Source: Sphingopyxis panaciterrulae (GTDB lineage: Bacteria; Pseudomonadota; Alphaproteobacteria; Sphingomonadales; Sphingomonadaceae). Taken from it: a DNA stretch of 64,000 nucleotides. Where the stretch lies: the NCBI RefSeq assembly GCF_014199295.1, contig NZ_JACIJH010000009.1, positions 62,001-126,000 of the forward strand. The letters run 5' to 3'. Position numbers and translations under genes: made by a program. Positions 23,606-32,714 of this stretch are shown piece after piece. The notes under the pieces are model-generated. The model did no database searches. It was given only the letters and a program-made list of their open reading frames with translations, and was not told where the DNA came from. Positions within the stretch are counted from its first letter, which is position 1. Every line of letters starts with the position of its first letter.

Positions 23606-24964
23606 ATGACCATGAATATGGAAGACATGATCATCGCGAGCGTTGACGATCACGTCATCGAACCGCCGACGATGTTTGATCAGCACCTGCCCAAGGAATT
23701 ACGCAAGCTTGCCCCGCAATATGTGACCGACGAACTTGGCAATGCATCGTGGTACTGGGAGCATGAGGACAAGCGCACCTTTGCCGTCGGTCTCAATGCT
23801 GTGGTGGGCCGTCCCAAGGAAGAATATGGGATGGAGCCGATGAACATCGACCAGATGCGCAAGGGCGTCTGGGACGCCGAAGCGCATATCGACGACATGA
23901 ACGCAATGGGTCAGATGACCGCGTTGATGTTTCCCACGTTCGCCGGGTTCGACGGCGGCTGGTTCTGGGATGCGAAAGACAAGAACAATTGCAAGCGCGT
24001 CATGAGCGCATATAACGATTGGCACATTGATGAATGGTGCGGTCCGTACAAGGGCCGCTATTTCCGCGGCGCTATCCTCCCGCTGTGGGATATGGAGGCC
24101 GCTATCGACGAGGCCCGGCGGGTGATCAAGAAGGGTGTCGAGACATTCTTCTTTCCTGCCAACCCGGCTGCGCGCAATCGCCTGCCCTCGGTTCATGACG
24201 AATATTTCGAGCCGCTCTGGAAGCTGTGCGACGAATATGCGATCCCGCTTTCCTGCCACATCGGTACCGGCGCTGCTCCGGAGGCAAATTCCGACCAATC
24301 GCCGATTTCGGCATGGATCACGTCGATGCCGATCGCGATCGCGACCGATGCAGCCGACCTGCTTCATCTCAATGCGCTTCAGCGCTATCCCAACCTGAAG
24401 ATTGCCTTGTCCGAAGGGGGGATCGGCTGGGTGCCCTATATGCTCGAGCGCGCGGACTTCACGCACAAGCACCATGGCCCTTGGGTCCGCATGGACTTCG
24501 GCGGCAAGCTTCCGTCCGAGGTTTTCCGCGAGCATTTCCTGACCTGTTTCATCGACGACCGCTTCGGCTGCGACAATTATGAAGCGGTCGGCGAGGACAT
24601 CATCTCCTACGAATGCGACTATCCGCATTCCGACTGTACCTGGCCCTTCGTTCCGGAGGACCTGTGGGACAATGTCAAGGATATGCCGACTCATGTGATC
24701 GACAAGGTCACCCATCAGAATGCCTATCGCTTCTATAACATGGACCCGGTGGCCGAGTTCGGCCGCGCCAACTGCACCGTCGGCGCCCTTCGCGCCAAGG
24801 CGATTCATGTCGACGTCGGCGCCGTATCGCTGGGCGGTAAGGATGCGCGCGAACATGGCGAAGACGGGCGCGCCATCACGTCGGGCCAGGTTGCCAAGAC
24901 CTTCGTCCCGCGCACGGCCGGCGAAGTCAACGAAAGCCGCCGCAAGCGCAAGGGTCTGGTCTGA
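23606..24964 (+). CDS. Amidohydrolase family 2 metal-dependent hydrolase
   Basis: 452 residues with GAGAGG upstream of the ATG. The N-terminal SVDDHVIEPP motif is the metal-binding start of amidohydrolase_2 (PF04909-type) proteins; candidate ligands are His16 and Glu19, later the His of LSCHIGTG, and the Asp/His pair in ECDYPHSDCTWP. Related enzymes are decarboxylases or C-C/ester hydrolases of cyclic acids (ACMSD-like superfamily). Close relatives are common in actinobacterial and sphingomonad degradation clusters. Its substrate here is unknown. It stands alone, followed by a terminator, under a promoter region with a dyad. Confidence 0.88.
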   Translation: MTMNMEDMIIASVDDHVIEPPTMFDQHLPKELRKLAPQYVTDELGNASWYWEHEDKRTFAVGLNAVVGRPKEEYGMEPMNIDQMRKGVWDAEAHIDDMNAMGQMTALMFPTFAGFDGGWFWDAKDKNNCKRVMSAYNDWHIDEWCGPYKGRYFRGAILPLWDMEAAIDEARRVIKKGVETFFFPANPAARNRLPSVHDEYFEPLWKLCDEYAIPLSCHIGTGAAPEANSDQSPISAWITSMPIAIATDAADLLHLNALQRYPNLKIALSEGGIGWVPYMLERADFTHKHHGPWVRMDFGGKLPSEVFREHFLTCFIDDRFGCDNYEAVGEDIISYECDYPHSDCTWPFVPEDLWDNVKDMPTHVIDKVTHQNAYRFYNMDPVAEFGRANCTVGALRAKAIHVDVGAVSLGGKDAREHGEDGRAITSGQVAKTFVPRTAGEVNESRRKRKGLV

Positions 24965-24995
24965 TCAGAGCGGCGTTAGATACCGAAAAAAGCGG

Positions 24996-25027
24996 AAAGG
25001 CTCCCGGTTTGTACGGGGAGCCTTTTT
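24996..25027 (+). terminator. Intrinsic terminator after the amidohydrolase gene
   Basis: AAAGGCTCCC pairs with GGGAGCCTTT around a short loop (GGTTTGTACG), ending in a T-run (TTTTT). It lies 31 bp after the stop codon. Confidence 0.9.
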
Positions 25028-25110
25028 GCGTTGCGATCGGATTTCCTGCTTCTCGCGGCACGACCCTCATGCGCCGAGGCGGTTCTGGAGGACTGATGCA
25101 GGCGATCGCT

Positions 25111-25148
25111 GCGATTGAGGCAGCTTTGGTAGATGCCGCCTCAATCGC
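25111..25148. promoter_or_regulatory. Perfect 11-bp inverted repeat ahead of the SDR-ligase operon
   Basis: GCGATTGAGGC (25111-25121) is repeated inverted as GCCTCAATCGC (25138-25148) with a 16-nt spacer, about 70 bp before the SDR start. There is no T-run, so it is not an intrinsic terminator. It is either an operator for a dimeric regulator or a 5'-leader stem-loop of the seven-gene operon. Confidence 0.6.
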
Positions 25149-25216
25149 GGCAATGCGGTAATTGCGCGGCTTCGTGCCGATGTGCAACTCGGAAGAAATG
25201 TAAAGGGAGAAGGGCA

Positions 25217-26026
25217 ATGACAGGCCAGACCTCGCGGGTCGAGCCGGGGAGCGTCGCTTTCGTGACCGGTGCAAGTCAGGGTATTGGCGAGGCGATCGGC
25301 CGCCGTCTTGCGCGCGATGGCTGGCATGTCGTGCTGTCCGCAAGGCGCCGGGAAAAGCTCGACGCCGCCGTTTCCAGAATCGAGGAGGAGGGCGGCAGTG
25401 CCGAAGCCGTCGTGCTCGACATACGTGACGCCGATGCAATCCACGAAACCGTGTCGGATGTCGGGAAACGGCTCGGTCGGCTCGACGGCTTGGTCAACAA
25501 CGCCGGGCGCTTCGCGGGACGCGATATCCTCAATACCTCCATCGAGGAGTTCCGCCTCAACTTCATCATGAACCTCGAGGCGCCCTTCCTGACGATGAAG
25601 GCTGCGCTGCCCTTCATGATCGAGCGCGGCAAGGGCGCGATCGTCAATATCGGCTCGGTGTCGGGCTTGCGGGCGACGGAGAATACCGCAGGCTACGGCT
25701 CCTCGAAGGCGGGTTTGTTCCACTTCGGCGCGATCGCTGCGATGGAGGTGGGCAAGCATGGCATCCGCGTGAATACGGTTACTCCCGGTAGTACCTGGTC
25801 GCCCAGTTTTGCCAAATCCGTCGATGGCAAGAGCGAGGAAGAGGTGGAGGCGATGCAGAAGTCGGGCACGATCCTTGGCAGGTTCGGCATGCCCGATGAG
25901 ATCGGCGATGCGGTCGCCTTCCTCCTGTCGGACGAGGGCCGTTTCATCACGGGAGTCAATCTGCCGGTGGATGGCGGCGCCTTCTGGTTTCGCGGCGGCA
26001 ATCGCATGATAGGCAAACGGGTCTGA
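25217..26026 (+). CDS. Short-chain dehydrogenase/reductase (SDR)
   Basis: 269 residues starting at the ATG with AAGGGAGAAGGG upstream; a longer frame is rejected. Classical SDR features: TGASQGIG cofactor loop, LVNNAG, the catalytic Ser in NIGSVSG and YGSSK. The ARRREK stretch after beta-2 suggests NADP(H). It opens a + strand operon continuing with a SnoaL-like gene, an alpha/beta hydrolase, MmgE/PrpD, an acyl-CoA ligase, an MFS transporter and a crotonase. It likely oxidises or reduces a hydroxyl/keto group of the substrate. Confidence 0.9.
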   Translation: MTGQTSRVEPGSVAFVTGASQGIGEAIGRRLARDGWHVVLSARRREKLDAAVSRIEEEGGSAEAVVLDIRDADAIHETVSDVGKRLGRLDGLVNNAGRFAGRDILNTSIEEFRLNFIMNLEAPFLTMKAALPFMIERGKGAIVNIGSVSGLRATENTAGYGSSKAGLFHFGAIAAMEVGKHGIRVNTVTPGSTWSPSFAKSVDGKSEEEVEAMQKSGTILGRFGMPDEIGDAVAFLLSDEGRFITGVNLPVDGGAFWFRGGNRMIGKRV

Positions 26027-26038
26027 GGAGGCTGAGAC

Positions 26039-26518
26039 ATGGCCGGAAAGTTCGAAGACGAGATGGAAATCCGTGCGCTCGCATCCGCCTATGCGGATGC
26101 GACAAATCGCCGCGACGCGGACGGCATGGCCGCGGTGATGGCACCCGACGGCCGGATCGAAAAGCCCGGCTATGGCGATCCGGTGCAGGGGCGCGAGAAG
26201 ATCCTCAAACGCTATCGCCGACTCCAGCGCGAGCGAGACTTTCTCTGCCAGCAGATCCACAGCGGCGTCGTGCACGTCGCCGGCGACGTCGCCACCGCGC
26301 GCTGGTGGTTTTCGGAAACCAAGTTGGCTGTGGGCAGCGAGGACTGGCTGGCTATGATTGGTGTCTATCAGGACGAATGTGTGCGCCTTCCCGAAGGCTG
26401 GCGCTTCTCGCGAAGGGTGCAGACCACGATCATGGAGCGTGTGCTTCCCGGCGGCACGCAGGTGACCCGTCACGAACTGCCCGATTTCTTCGCGATCCCG
26501 GGGTTGCCCGAATTGTGA
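26039..26518 (+). CDS. SnoaL-like / NTF2-fold protein
   Basis: 159 residues. The N-terminus EIRALASAYADATNRRDADGMAAVMAPDG is characteristic of SnoaL_4-type polyketide-cyclase-like domains (quoted in part: RALASAYADATNRRD). The fold makes a small hydrophobic pocket; members are dehydratases, isomerases or hydrolases, or have no known activity. It starts 12 bp after the SDR stop. Its stop overlaps the GTG start of the hydrolase (GTGA). Confidence 0.85.
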   Translation: MAGKFEDEMEIRALASAYADATNRRDADGMAAVMAPDGRIEKPGYGDPVQGREKILKRYRRLQRERDFLCQQIHSGVVHVAGDVATARWWFSETKLAVGSEDWLAMIGVYQDECVRLPEGWRFSRRVQTTIMERVLPGGTQVTRHELPDFFAIPGLPEL

Positions 26519-27399
26519 ACCGGCAGTCCGCAAATCCGCCCGAATGGTTTGCCCGGGCCATGGCGCACCAGCCGGACAGGGGCCTTGTCACTGTCGCGGA
26601 CGGCGACGTCGAATGGGCCGCATGGGGCGAGCGGGGGAAGTCAGGCCTTTTGCTGCTCATCGGCAACGGTGCGCATATTGGCTGGTATCGCCATATCGCG
26701 CCGATGCTTGCCGATGACTATCGCGTGGCCACGTTCAACTGGTCCGGCATGGGAGGTTCCGCTCGCCGAGAGCAATATTCGGTGGAGACGTTGATCGCTG
26801 AGGCGATGGCGGTGGCAGAGGCTGCCGGATTGTACGAGGCGGACCGGCCACCCTTCATGGCCGCGCACAGCTTCGGCGGCTTCATGGGTCTGCATATCCT
26901 GGTGCGCAACGGCGAACGCTTCGCGGGAGGGGTGCTCGTGGATTCTCGTCTCCGTGTCCGACAGGCCTGGGGGGACGACGCCGAGGAGGTGGGACCGTTC
27001 CACGTCCATGCCACGCGCGAACAGGCGATCGCGCGTTTTCGTCTCAAGCCGGAGCAGCCGGAGATCAATCCGTTCATCTTCGACATGCTCGCCGGGGAAG
27101 CGGTGGAGCAGGTCGCAACCGGATGGCGCTTCCGGCAGGATCCAGACATGCGCCGCAAGACGCCTGTGGGGAACGACCTCATGCCGCTGATCGCGCAGGC
27201 CAAGTGCCCGCTTGCCTTCATGCGCGGTTCCTGTTCGAAAAGTGTGATCGACGAAATCTGGGCCGAGCAAAAGTCGATGGCTGCCGACGGCACGCTTTTC
27301 GTCGAGATACCCGACGCGCATCATCACCTCATGCTCGACCAGCCCATAGCCTTCATCGCGGCGCTGCGCGCGATTCTGCAGGCGTTTCCGCGCACATGA
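26515..27399 (+). CDS. Alpha/beta-fold hydrolase
   Basis: 294 residues starting from a GTG at 26515 that overlaps the previous stop. A long frame without this start would run back through the SnoaL gene and is rejected. The nucleophile elbow is AAHSFGG (Ser119). A late His in IPDAHHHLM completes the triad, and the acid is probably in the segment around GSCSKSVIDE. The oxyanion region is LIGNGAH. It could be an esterase, lactonase or C-C hydrolase acting on the pathway. Its stop overlaps the next ATG (ATGA). Confidence 0.87.
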   Translation: MNRQSANPPEWFARAMAHQPDRGLVTVADGDVEWAAWGERGKSGLLLLIGNGAHIGWYRHIAPMLADDYRVATFNWSGMGGSARREQYSVETLIAEAMAVAEAAGLYEADRPPFMAAHSFGGFMGLHILVRNGERFAGGVLVDSRLRVRQAWGDDAEEVGPFHVHATREQAIARFRLKPEQPEINPFIFDMLAGEAVEQVATGWRFRQDPDMRRKTPVGNDLMPLIAQAKCPLAFMRGSCSKSVIDEIWAEQKSMAADGTLFVEIPDAHHHLMLDQPIAFIAALRAILQAFPRT

Positions 27400-28751
27400 A
27401 GCCGGTTGCACTACGGCTCGGTGAATGGATCACCGCTCTCGATTATGAGGCCATTCCGTCGGAGGTCGTCGCGCGCGCCAAGGATTGCCTGCTGGATCAG
27501 ATTGGATGCCAGATAGCGGGCGTGGGTCTGCCTCATCTTGCTCCCGTGCTGCGCCACGTCCGATCGCTGGGCGGAAGGGCGGAGAGTTCGATCGTGCTCC
27601 GCGGCGACAGAACCACCGCCATCTATGCCGCTTATGCCAACGCATCGTGCGGGCACGGAATGGAGTTCGACGATAGTCACGTCATTTGCGGGCATCCCGG
27701 CGCCGTCGTGATCCCGGCCAGCCTTGCAATCGCGGAACGCGACGGACTTTCGGGCAAGGATCTCCTGACGGGCATCGTTGCGGGCTACCAGGCGATGGCC
27801 CTGGGCGGCGGACAGGTGCACAAGGCGGCGCGCAGGCGGGGTTGGCATCCGATGAAATTCCAGGGCCCGTTCGGAGCGGCGGGTGCGGTGGCAAGGCTGC
27901 TACGACTGGATGCACTCCGCATCATGAACGCGCTCGCGATCGCCGGATCGGAAGCATCAGGCACGATGGAATATGACCAGTCGGGCGGCGAGGTGAAACG
28001 AGTCCATGCGGGATCCGCCAGTCGGTCGGGTGCCCAGGCGGCGCTGCTCGCGGCAGAGGGGCTGACCGGCCCCGCGACGATCTTCGAGGGCAAGCGCGGC
28101 ATCTTCAACGTGTTCGCAGACGAACTGGACGGCGATCCGGAAGCATTGTGGAATCGCGACTTCCATTTGCGTGACACCATGTTCAAGCTCTCGCCCGCCG
28201 TCTTCACGCTGCATGGCGCGATACAGGCAGCCCAGGCGATCCGAGACGCGCGTTCCCTCGATCCCGCGCGCATCAAATCGGTCGAGGCGGAGGTGTCCGA
28301 GCTCACCATGCTGCACGGGGCGGGGATCGTGCACCCTGCCGACATGATTAGCGCGCAGTTTTCTCTCGCCTTCGCGGTCAGCTGTGTGCTCGTCCGGGGG
28401 CGTGCGACGCTCGAAGATTTCGCCGATGCGTCGGCATGGTGCGATCCCGCCATTTCCGCGCTGTCGGACCGCATCTCCGTCGTTCGCCGCGACACGTCGG
28501 GCGGGTCGGAGCTTGGCGGGAAGGTCACGGTCGTCCTCGACGACGGAACCCGCCTTTCGGAGGATCGGCCCGTCCCGCGCGGCCATCATGACAATCCGGC
28601 GTCGAGCGCCGACATTACCGAGAAATTCCGTACCCTCATGCGAGGACGCATCACCGATGATCGCGCAGAAAGGATCGCGCAATGCGTCGCCACCCTTGAA
28701 ACGCAGCGAAGCTGCGTGGCACTCGCCGAACTGATCGGCGCACCGACCTAG
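27396..28751 (+). CDS. MmgE/PrpD-family protein
   Basis: 451 residues from the ATG that overlaps the hydrolase stop. Family signatures: the N-terminal LGEWITALDYEAIP, KDCLLDQIGCQIAG, NASCGHGMEFDDSH (active-site region of PrpD/CAD enzymes) and AGSEASGTMEY. Known members are 2-methylcitrate dehydratase and cis-aconitate decarboxylase. Many homologues in catabolic operons have unknown substrates. Dehydration or decarboxylation of a polycarboxylated intermediate is a reasonable inference. Confidence 0.88.
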   Translation: MKPVALRLGEWITALDYEAIPSEVVARAKDCLLDQIGCQIAGVGLPHLAPVLRHVRSLGGRAESSIVLRGDRTTAIYAAYANASCGHGMEFDDSHVICGHPGAVVIPASLAIAERDGLSGKDLLTGIVAGYQAMALGGGQVHKAARRRGWHPMKFQGPFGAAGAVARLLRLDALRIMNALAIAGSEASGTMEYDQSGGEVKRVHAGSASRSGAQAALLAAEGLTGPATIFEGKRGIFNVFADELDGDPEALWNRDFHLRDTMFKLSPAVFTLHGAIQAAQAIRDARSLDPARIKSVEAEVSELTMLHGAGIVHPADMISAQFSLAFAVSCVLVRGRATLEDFADASAWCDPAISALSDRISVVRRDTSGGSELGGKVTVVLDDGTRLSEDRPVPRGHHDNPASSADITEKFRTLMRGRITDDRAERIAQCVATLETQRSCVALAELIGAPT

Positions 28752-28763
28752 GGAAGATAGACT

Positions 28764-30332
28764 TTGATCGCCGTGCTTCGTGATTGGACGCGGGTGCGCA
28801 GCTCGTCCAGAATGGCGTACATGACAGAAAACACTAAAGAAACGCTCGCTCAACGCATCGAGGCCGTGCTCAAGCTCGATCCCGCCGCGACGGCCGTCGA
28901 ATATCAGGGCCACTCGATCAGTTGGTCCGAGCTGGAAGTCGCCGCGGCCGAGGTGGAACGCCTCTTGGACGAAGCGGGCGTGGAGCGCGAGGCGCCGGTC
29001 GGCTGGGCAGCACGCAACCGGCCCGCGGCCGTCGCGTCCTTCATCGCGCTGGTACGCGGCGGACGCATGGTGGCGCCGCTGCGCCCCGCCTACAATGTGG
29101 CCAGTTTCCGCGACGATATCAGTGCGCAGGGCCTGAAGGCGGTAGTCGGCGACCCCGACGACTGGGCTGGCGAGGGGGTGATCAAAGCGGCGACGGCGGC
29201 TGGCAGCGTCGGCATCGAGGTGTCGCATTATCCCTTCAGGGTAAGACTGGTGCCGGGACTGGAAAAGCCTGGGGCAGGAGCGCATCGTGCGCCGATGTCC
29301 GATTATGTTCTGGAACGTCTGACCAGCGGTACGACCGGCGCGCCCAAGCGCATCCCCGTGAAGCAGGACATTCTGATGCCGTCGCTCAATGCGGGCGACC
29401 CGAAGAAATCGGATGACGGAGGGGTGCTGGCACTGAAGACATCGCCCGCACTTCTGTTCAAGCCCTTCAGCCATGCGGGCGGATTGTTCGGCCTGTTGCT
29501 CGCGCTTTACCAGGCCCGCCCCATCGTGCTGTTCGAAAAGTTCAACGTTCCCGAATGGGTCGATGCCGTGGCGCAGTACAAGCCGAAGGCGGCGAGCCTC
29601 GTGCCAGCCATGATACGCATGGTGCTCGACGCCGATGTTGCCCCTGAAAAGCTCGAAAGCCTGATCGCGATCCGGTCTGGTACCGCGCCGCTTGAGACCG
29701 ACGTGCAGGAGCGCTTTGAAGAGCGTTTCGACTGCGCGATACTCGTGGATTATGGCGCGGCGGAATTCATCGGCGGCTTGGCCGGCTGGACATTGAAGGA
29801 TCATCGCGAGTTCGCGAAGGAAAAGCGCGGCAGCGTGGGGCGCGCGAAGCGCGACGTGAGCATTCGTGTCGTTGACCAGGAAAGCTTCGAACCCTGCCCG
29901 GCGAACGAGACGGGAATCGTCGAGGTCAAGTCCGACCGTTATGGTCCGGACTGGATACGGACCAATGATCTGGCGTTCATCGACGCCGACGGGTTCATCT
30001 TCCTAGCTGGACGCGCCGATGATGCGATCAACCGCGGAGGCTTCAAGATTCTTCCGGAGGAAGTGGCGCAGGTTCTGCGCAGGCATCCCGGCATCAACGA
30101 TGCCGCCGTCATCGGCGTGAAGGACGACCGCCTCGGCCAGGTGCCGATCGCTGCGATCGAACTATCCGACGGACATCGAGAGGCCCCGGACAAACAGGAG
30201 CTGGACGCGTTCCTCAAGGAGACGCTACCCTCCTATATGGTGCCCGTCGAATATCGCGTTGTGGCCGAGTTGCCGCGCACCATCTCGATGAAGGTCAGCC
30301 GTCCGGAACTGAAGTCGCTGCTCGGTATCTGA
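28764..30332 (+). CDS. AMP-dependent acyl-CoA synthetase/ligase
   Basis: 522 residues if started at the TTG at 28764, which has AGGGAAG just upstream; ATGs at 28815 and 28824 are alternatives giving 505 or 502 aa. The adenylation signature is LTSGTTGAPK (188-195), followed by DYGAAEF, NDLAFIDADGF and AGRADDAINRGGFKI. The terminal catalytic Lys is Lys510 in RTISMKVSRPEL, where the usual Gly before Lys is Met. It forms an acyl-CoA from a free acid, so it is the probable entry step. It is shorter than long-chain ligases. Confidence 0.9.
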   Translation: MIAVLRDWTRVRSSSRMAYMTENTKETLAQRIEAVLKLDPAATAVEYQGHSISWSELEVAAAEVERLLDEAGVEREAPVGWAARNRPAAVASFIALVRGGRMVAPLRPAYNVASFRDDISAQGLKAVVGDPDDWAGEGVIKAATAAGSVGIEVSHYPFRVRLVPGLEKPGAGAHRAPMSDYVLERLTSGTTGAPKRIPVKQDILMPSLNAGDPKKSDDGGVLALKTSPALLFKPFSHAGGLFGLLLALYQARPIVLFEKFNVPEWVDAVAQYKPKAASLVPAMIRMVLDADVAPEKLESLIAIRSGTAPLETDVQERFEERFDCAILVDYGAAEFIGGLAGWTLKDHREFAKEKRGSVGRAKRDVSIRVVDQESFEPCPANETGIVEVKSDRYGPDWIRTNDLAFIDADGFIFLAGRADDAINRGGFKILPEEVAQVLRRHPGINDAAVIGVKDDRLGQVPIAAIELSDGHREAPDKQELDAFLKETLPSYMVPVEYRVVAELPRTISMKVSRPELKSLLGI

Positions 30333-30337
30333 CGACA

Positions 30338-31798
30338 ATGTCGGACAGGGGCGGTGCCGAGGACAGGAATTGGCGCCATGAGCAGCCGGCACGGGAGATA
30401 GCCGTGGAGGAGCGACGCGGACTGTTTTCGCGCAACAGGTTGATCCCCATCGTCATCGCCAGCGCCCTGTTCATGGACCTCATGGATACGGCCTCGTTGG
30501 CGCTTGCGCTGCCGACCATTGCTCGGGACTTCGGTATTCCGACCCCGGATTTGAGGATCGCGCTAACGATCTACGCCATGACGGTCGCGGTGCTGGTCCC
30601 CGCGTCCGCGTGGATGGCGGGGCGCTTCGGCGCACGGCGCGTGTTCGTTTGTGCCATGTGCGTGTTCGTCGCGGGATCGCTGATGTGCGGGCTTTCGCAA
30701 AACCTCGAGCAGATGGTGGCTGCGCGTGTGCTTCAGGGCGCCGGGGGAGCGATGATGACGCCGGTCGGGCGCGCCATCATGGTGGGAGCGATCGATCGCT
30801 CGGCCATGGTGCGAGCAATGGCCTGGTACACGATGCCCGCCATTCTAGCGCCCATGCTCGGTCCTCCCGTGGCCGGAGCATTGATCGAGACGGCGAGTTG
30901 GCGCTGGATTTTCTTCATCAACCTCCCGGTAGGCATTCTCGGCATCATCGCCGTGCTGCGCTTCGTGCCGAACGTCGATCGCGAGCCCAGGCGTCGTTTC
31001 GACATCGCCGGGTTCCTGTTGTGCGCGGGAAGCATATTTGCGGTGCTGGGCGTACTCGAAAGCGGGCTCTTGGCAGGGCAAACGCTTCCGGTCCGCATCT
31101 CGGGTTCGTTCGGCGCTGTCGCGCTGGTGGCTCTCTACATACGTCAAGCTCTCCGGTCGCCACACCCATTGGTCGACCTGCGGGTCTTGCGGCACAAGAC
31201 TCTCAAGCTCAACCTGGCGTCGGGCGGGCTGCAGCGCGTCGGTATCGGGGCGATCACGATCATGCTTCCGATGCAGCTTCAGGTCGCGCTCGGCTTCTCG
31301 CCGCTCGCTGCGAGTCAGGTGCCGGCAGCAGGCGCGATCGGCTCGCTCATTTCCCGTTTTGCCTGTCCGCTCGCGCTGCGCGCGACCGGTTTTCGTCCGA
31401 TGATGGTCACGAGCGCGCTTGTGCTGGGCGGATTGACGCTGGTGCCCATCGGATTCCGGTCCGACACACCGTTGCTCGCGATGTCCGCCTTCATGATCTG
31501 CTTCGCGCTGATCCGGGCCTCCTTCTTCATGTCCGGAAACGCATTGACCTATGCCGATGTCGAGGGGCCGGAAATCGGCCACGCTTCGGTCCTGTTCTCG
31601 ATCGCACAGCAAGTGACGCTCGGGCTGGGTTATACCGTTGGCGCCGGCCTCGTCGCCGGTGCCGGCGGAGCGGCCTCGCTCGGCTCCTATGGCGTCGCCT
31701 ATTCGGCGATCGCGGGTATTTCGATCGTTTCCGCGATCATCGTGATGCGGCTTCCCCCCGATGTCGGCGACGAGATGCGCAAGGAGGCCTCGGCCTGA
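30338..31798 (+). CDS. MFS transporter, DHA2 family
   Basis: 486 residues and about 14 hydrophobic segments. ALPTIARDFG after helix 1, AGRFGARRVFV (motif A) and RVLQGAGGAMMTPVGR (motif C-like QGxGgA) are diagnostic of EmrB/QacA-type proteins. It starts 5 bp after the ligase stop, inside the operon. It may export a toxic intermediate or import the substrate; orientation cannot be told from sequence. It is distinct from the MFS gene at 21488. Confidence 0.88.
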   Translation: MSDRGGAEDRNWRHEQPAREIAVEERRGLFSRNRLIPIVIASALFMDLMDTASLALALPTIARDFGIPTPDLRIALTIYAMTVAVLVPASAWMAGRFGARRVFVCAMCVFVAGSLMCGLSQNLEQMVAARVLQGAGGAMMTPVGRAIMVGAIDRSAMVRAMAWYTMPAILAPMLGPPVAGALIETASWRWIFFINLPVGILGIIAVLRFVPNVDREPRRRFDIAGFLLCAGSIFAVLGVLESGLLAGQTLPVRISGSFGAVALVALYIRQALRSPHPLVDLRVLRHKTLKLNLASGGLQRVGIGAITIMLPMQLQVALGFSPLAASQVPAAGAIGSLISRFACPLALRATGFRPMMVTSALVLGGLTLVPIGFRSDTPLLAMSAFMICFALIRASFFMSGNALTYADVEGPEIGHASVLFSIAQQVTLGLGYTVGAGLVAGAGGAASLGSYGVAYSAIAGISIVSAIIVMRLPPDVGDEMRKEASA

Positions 31799-31844
31799 CC
31801 CTTCGAAATACAGATGATCACACTTTCTGACCCAGGAGAAACAA

Positions 31845-32645
31845 ATGTCCGAACTGATCAAGCTCGAGAAGGAGGGGCCGATCGCGATCCTGACCCTCAG
31901 CCGTCCCGATACGATGAATGCCCTCGGCGAGGAGGGCGATGGTGAGTCGGTGGCCCGGACCTGCTCGGTGCTTGCAGCCGACCGCAACATCCGCGCCGCG
32001 ATCTTAACGGGCGAGGGCAGGGCGTTTTCTGCCGGGGGCAATCTCAAGGCGATGCTAGCGGGCGAAGGCAATTTTGCGGGGAATCCGGCGATGGTGCGCG
32101 AAGGCTATCGCGGCAATATCCACATGGCCCTGCGCGCGCTTCACGCGCTCGATGTCCCGCTGATCGCAGCGGTGAACGGGCCCGCCATCGGGCTTGGCTG
32201 CGACATTGCCTGCCTCGCCGACATCCGTATCGCGTCGACCGCTGCGGCTTTTGGCGTGACCTTTCTGAAGGTCGGGCTGGTTCCGGGCGATGGTGGCACA
32301 TGGATTCTGCCGCGGATTATCGGCATGAGCCGTGCCGCCGAACTATTCTACACCGGCGAGGTCATAAAGCCCGCGCAGGCGATGGAATGGGGTCTCGTCT
32401 CGCGGGTGGTCGATCCCGGCGCGCTCATGACAGAGGCCTGCGCGCTGGCGATGAAAATTGCGGCACAGCCACCCTATCATCTTCGCGCCACCAAGGCGAT
32501 GCTGCGCCAGGGGCAATCGACGACCTATGACACCGCCTTGGAGATTGCGGCCTCGACCCAGGGGCTGATGCATCACACATTAGATCACAAGGAAGGGGCG
32601 CGCTCGGTTCTCGATAAGCGGCCGGCGAATTTTACCGGCGAATGA
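31845..32645 (+). CDS. Enoyl-CoA hydratase/isomerase (crotonase), Asp/Asp type
   Basis: 266 residues with a good ribosome binding site (CAGGAG). The oxyanion-hole pattern is SAGGNLKAM and GPAIGLGC. The catalytic positions carry Asp rather than Glu: GCDIACLAD (first Glu replaced) and GLVPGDGGTW (second). Members with this pattern are common in bacterial catabolic clusters and may be hydratases, isomerases or hydrolases. It is the last gene of the operon starting at 25217. Confidence 0.88.
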   Translation: MSELIKLEKEGPIAILTLSRPDTMNALGEEGDGESVARTCSVLAADRNIRAAILTGEGRAFSAGGNLKAMLAGEGNFAGNPAMVREGYRGNIHMALRALHALDVPLIAAVNGPAIGLGCDIACLADIRIASTAAAFGVTFLKVGLVPGDGGTWILPRIIGMSRAAELFYTGEVIKPAQAMEWGLVSRVVDPGALMTEACALAMKIAAQPPYHLRATKAMLRQGQSTTYDTALEIAASTQGLMHHTLDHKEGARSVLDKRPANFTGE

Positions 32646-32714
32646 CCTCGCGCTGCGGCGATCGAGGATACTCTGATCCGGTGGGCACCGCGGCCTGCGT
32701 TTTCCGGCGGGCGA

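Noticed and set aside
27957..29804. Minus-strand frame of 615 codons over the MmgE/PrpD and ligase genes
   Set aside because: No motifs; the + strand genes have clear family motifs and ATGA overlaps.
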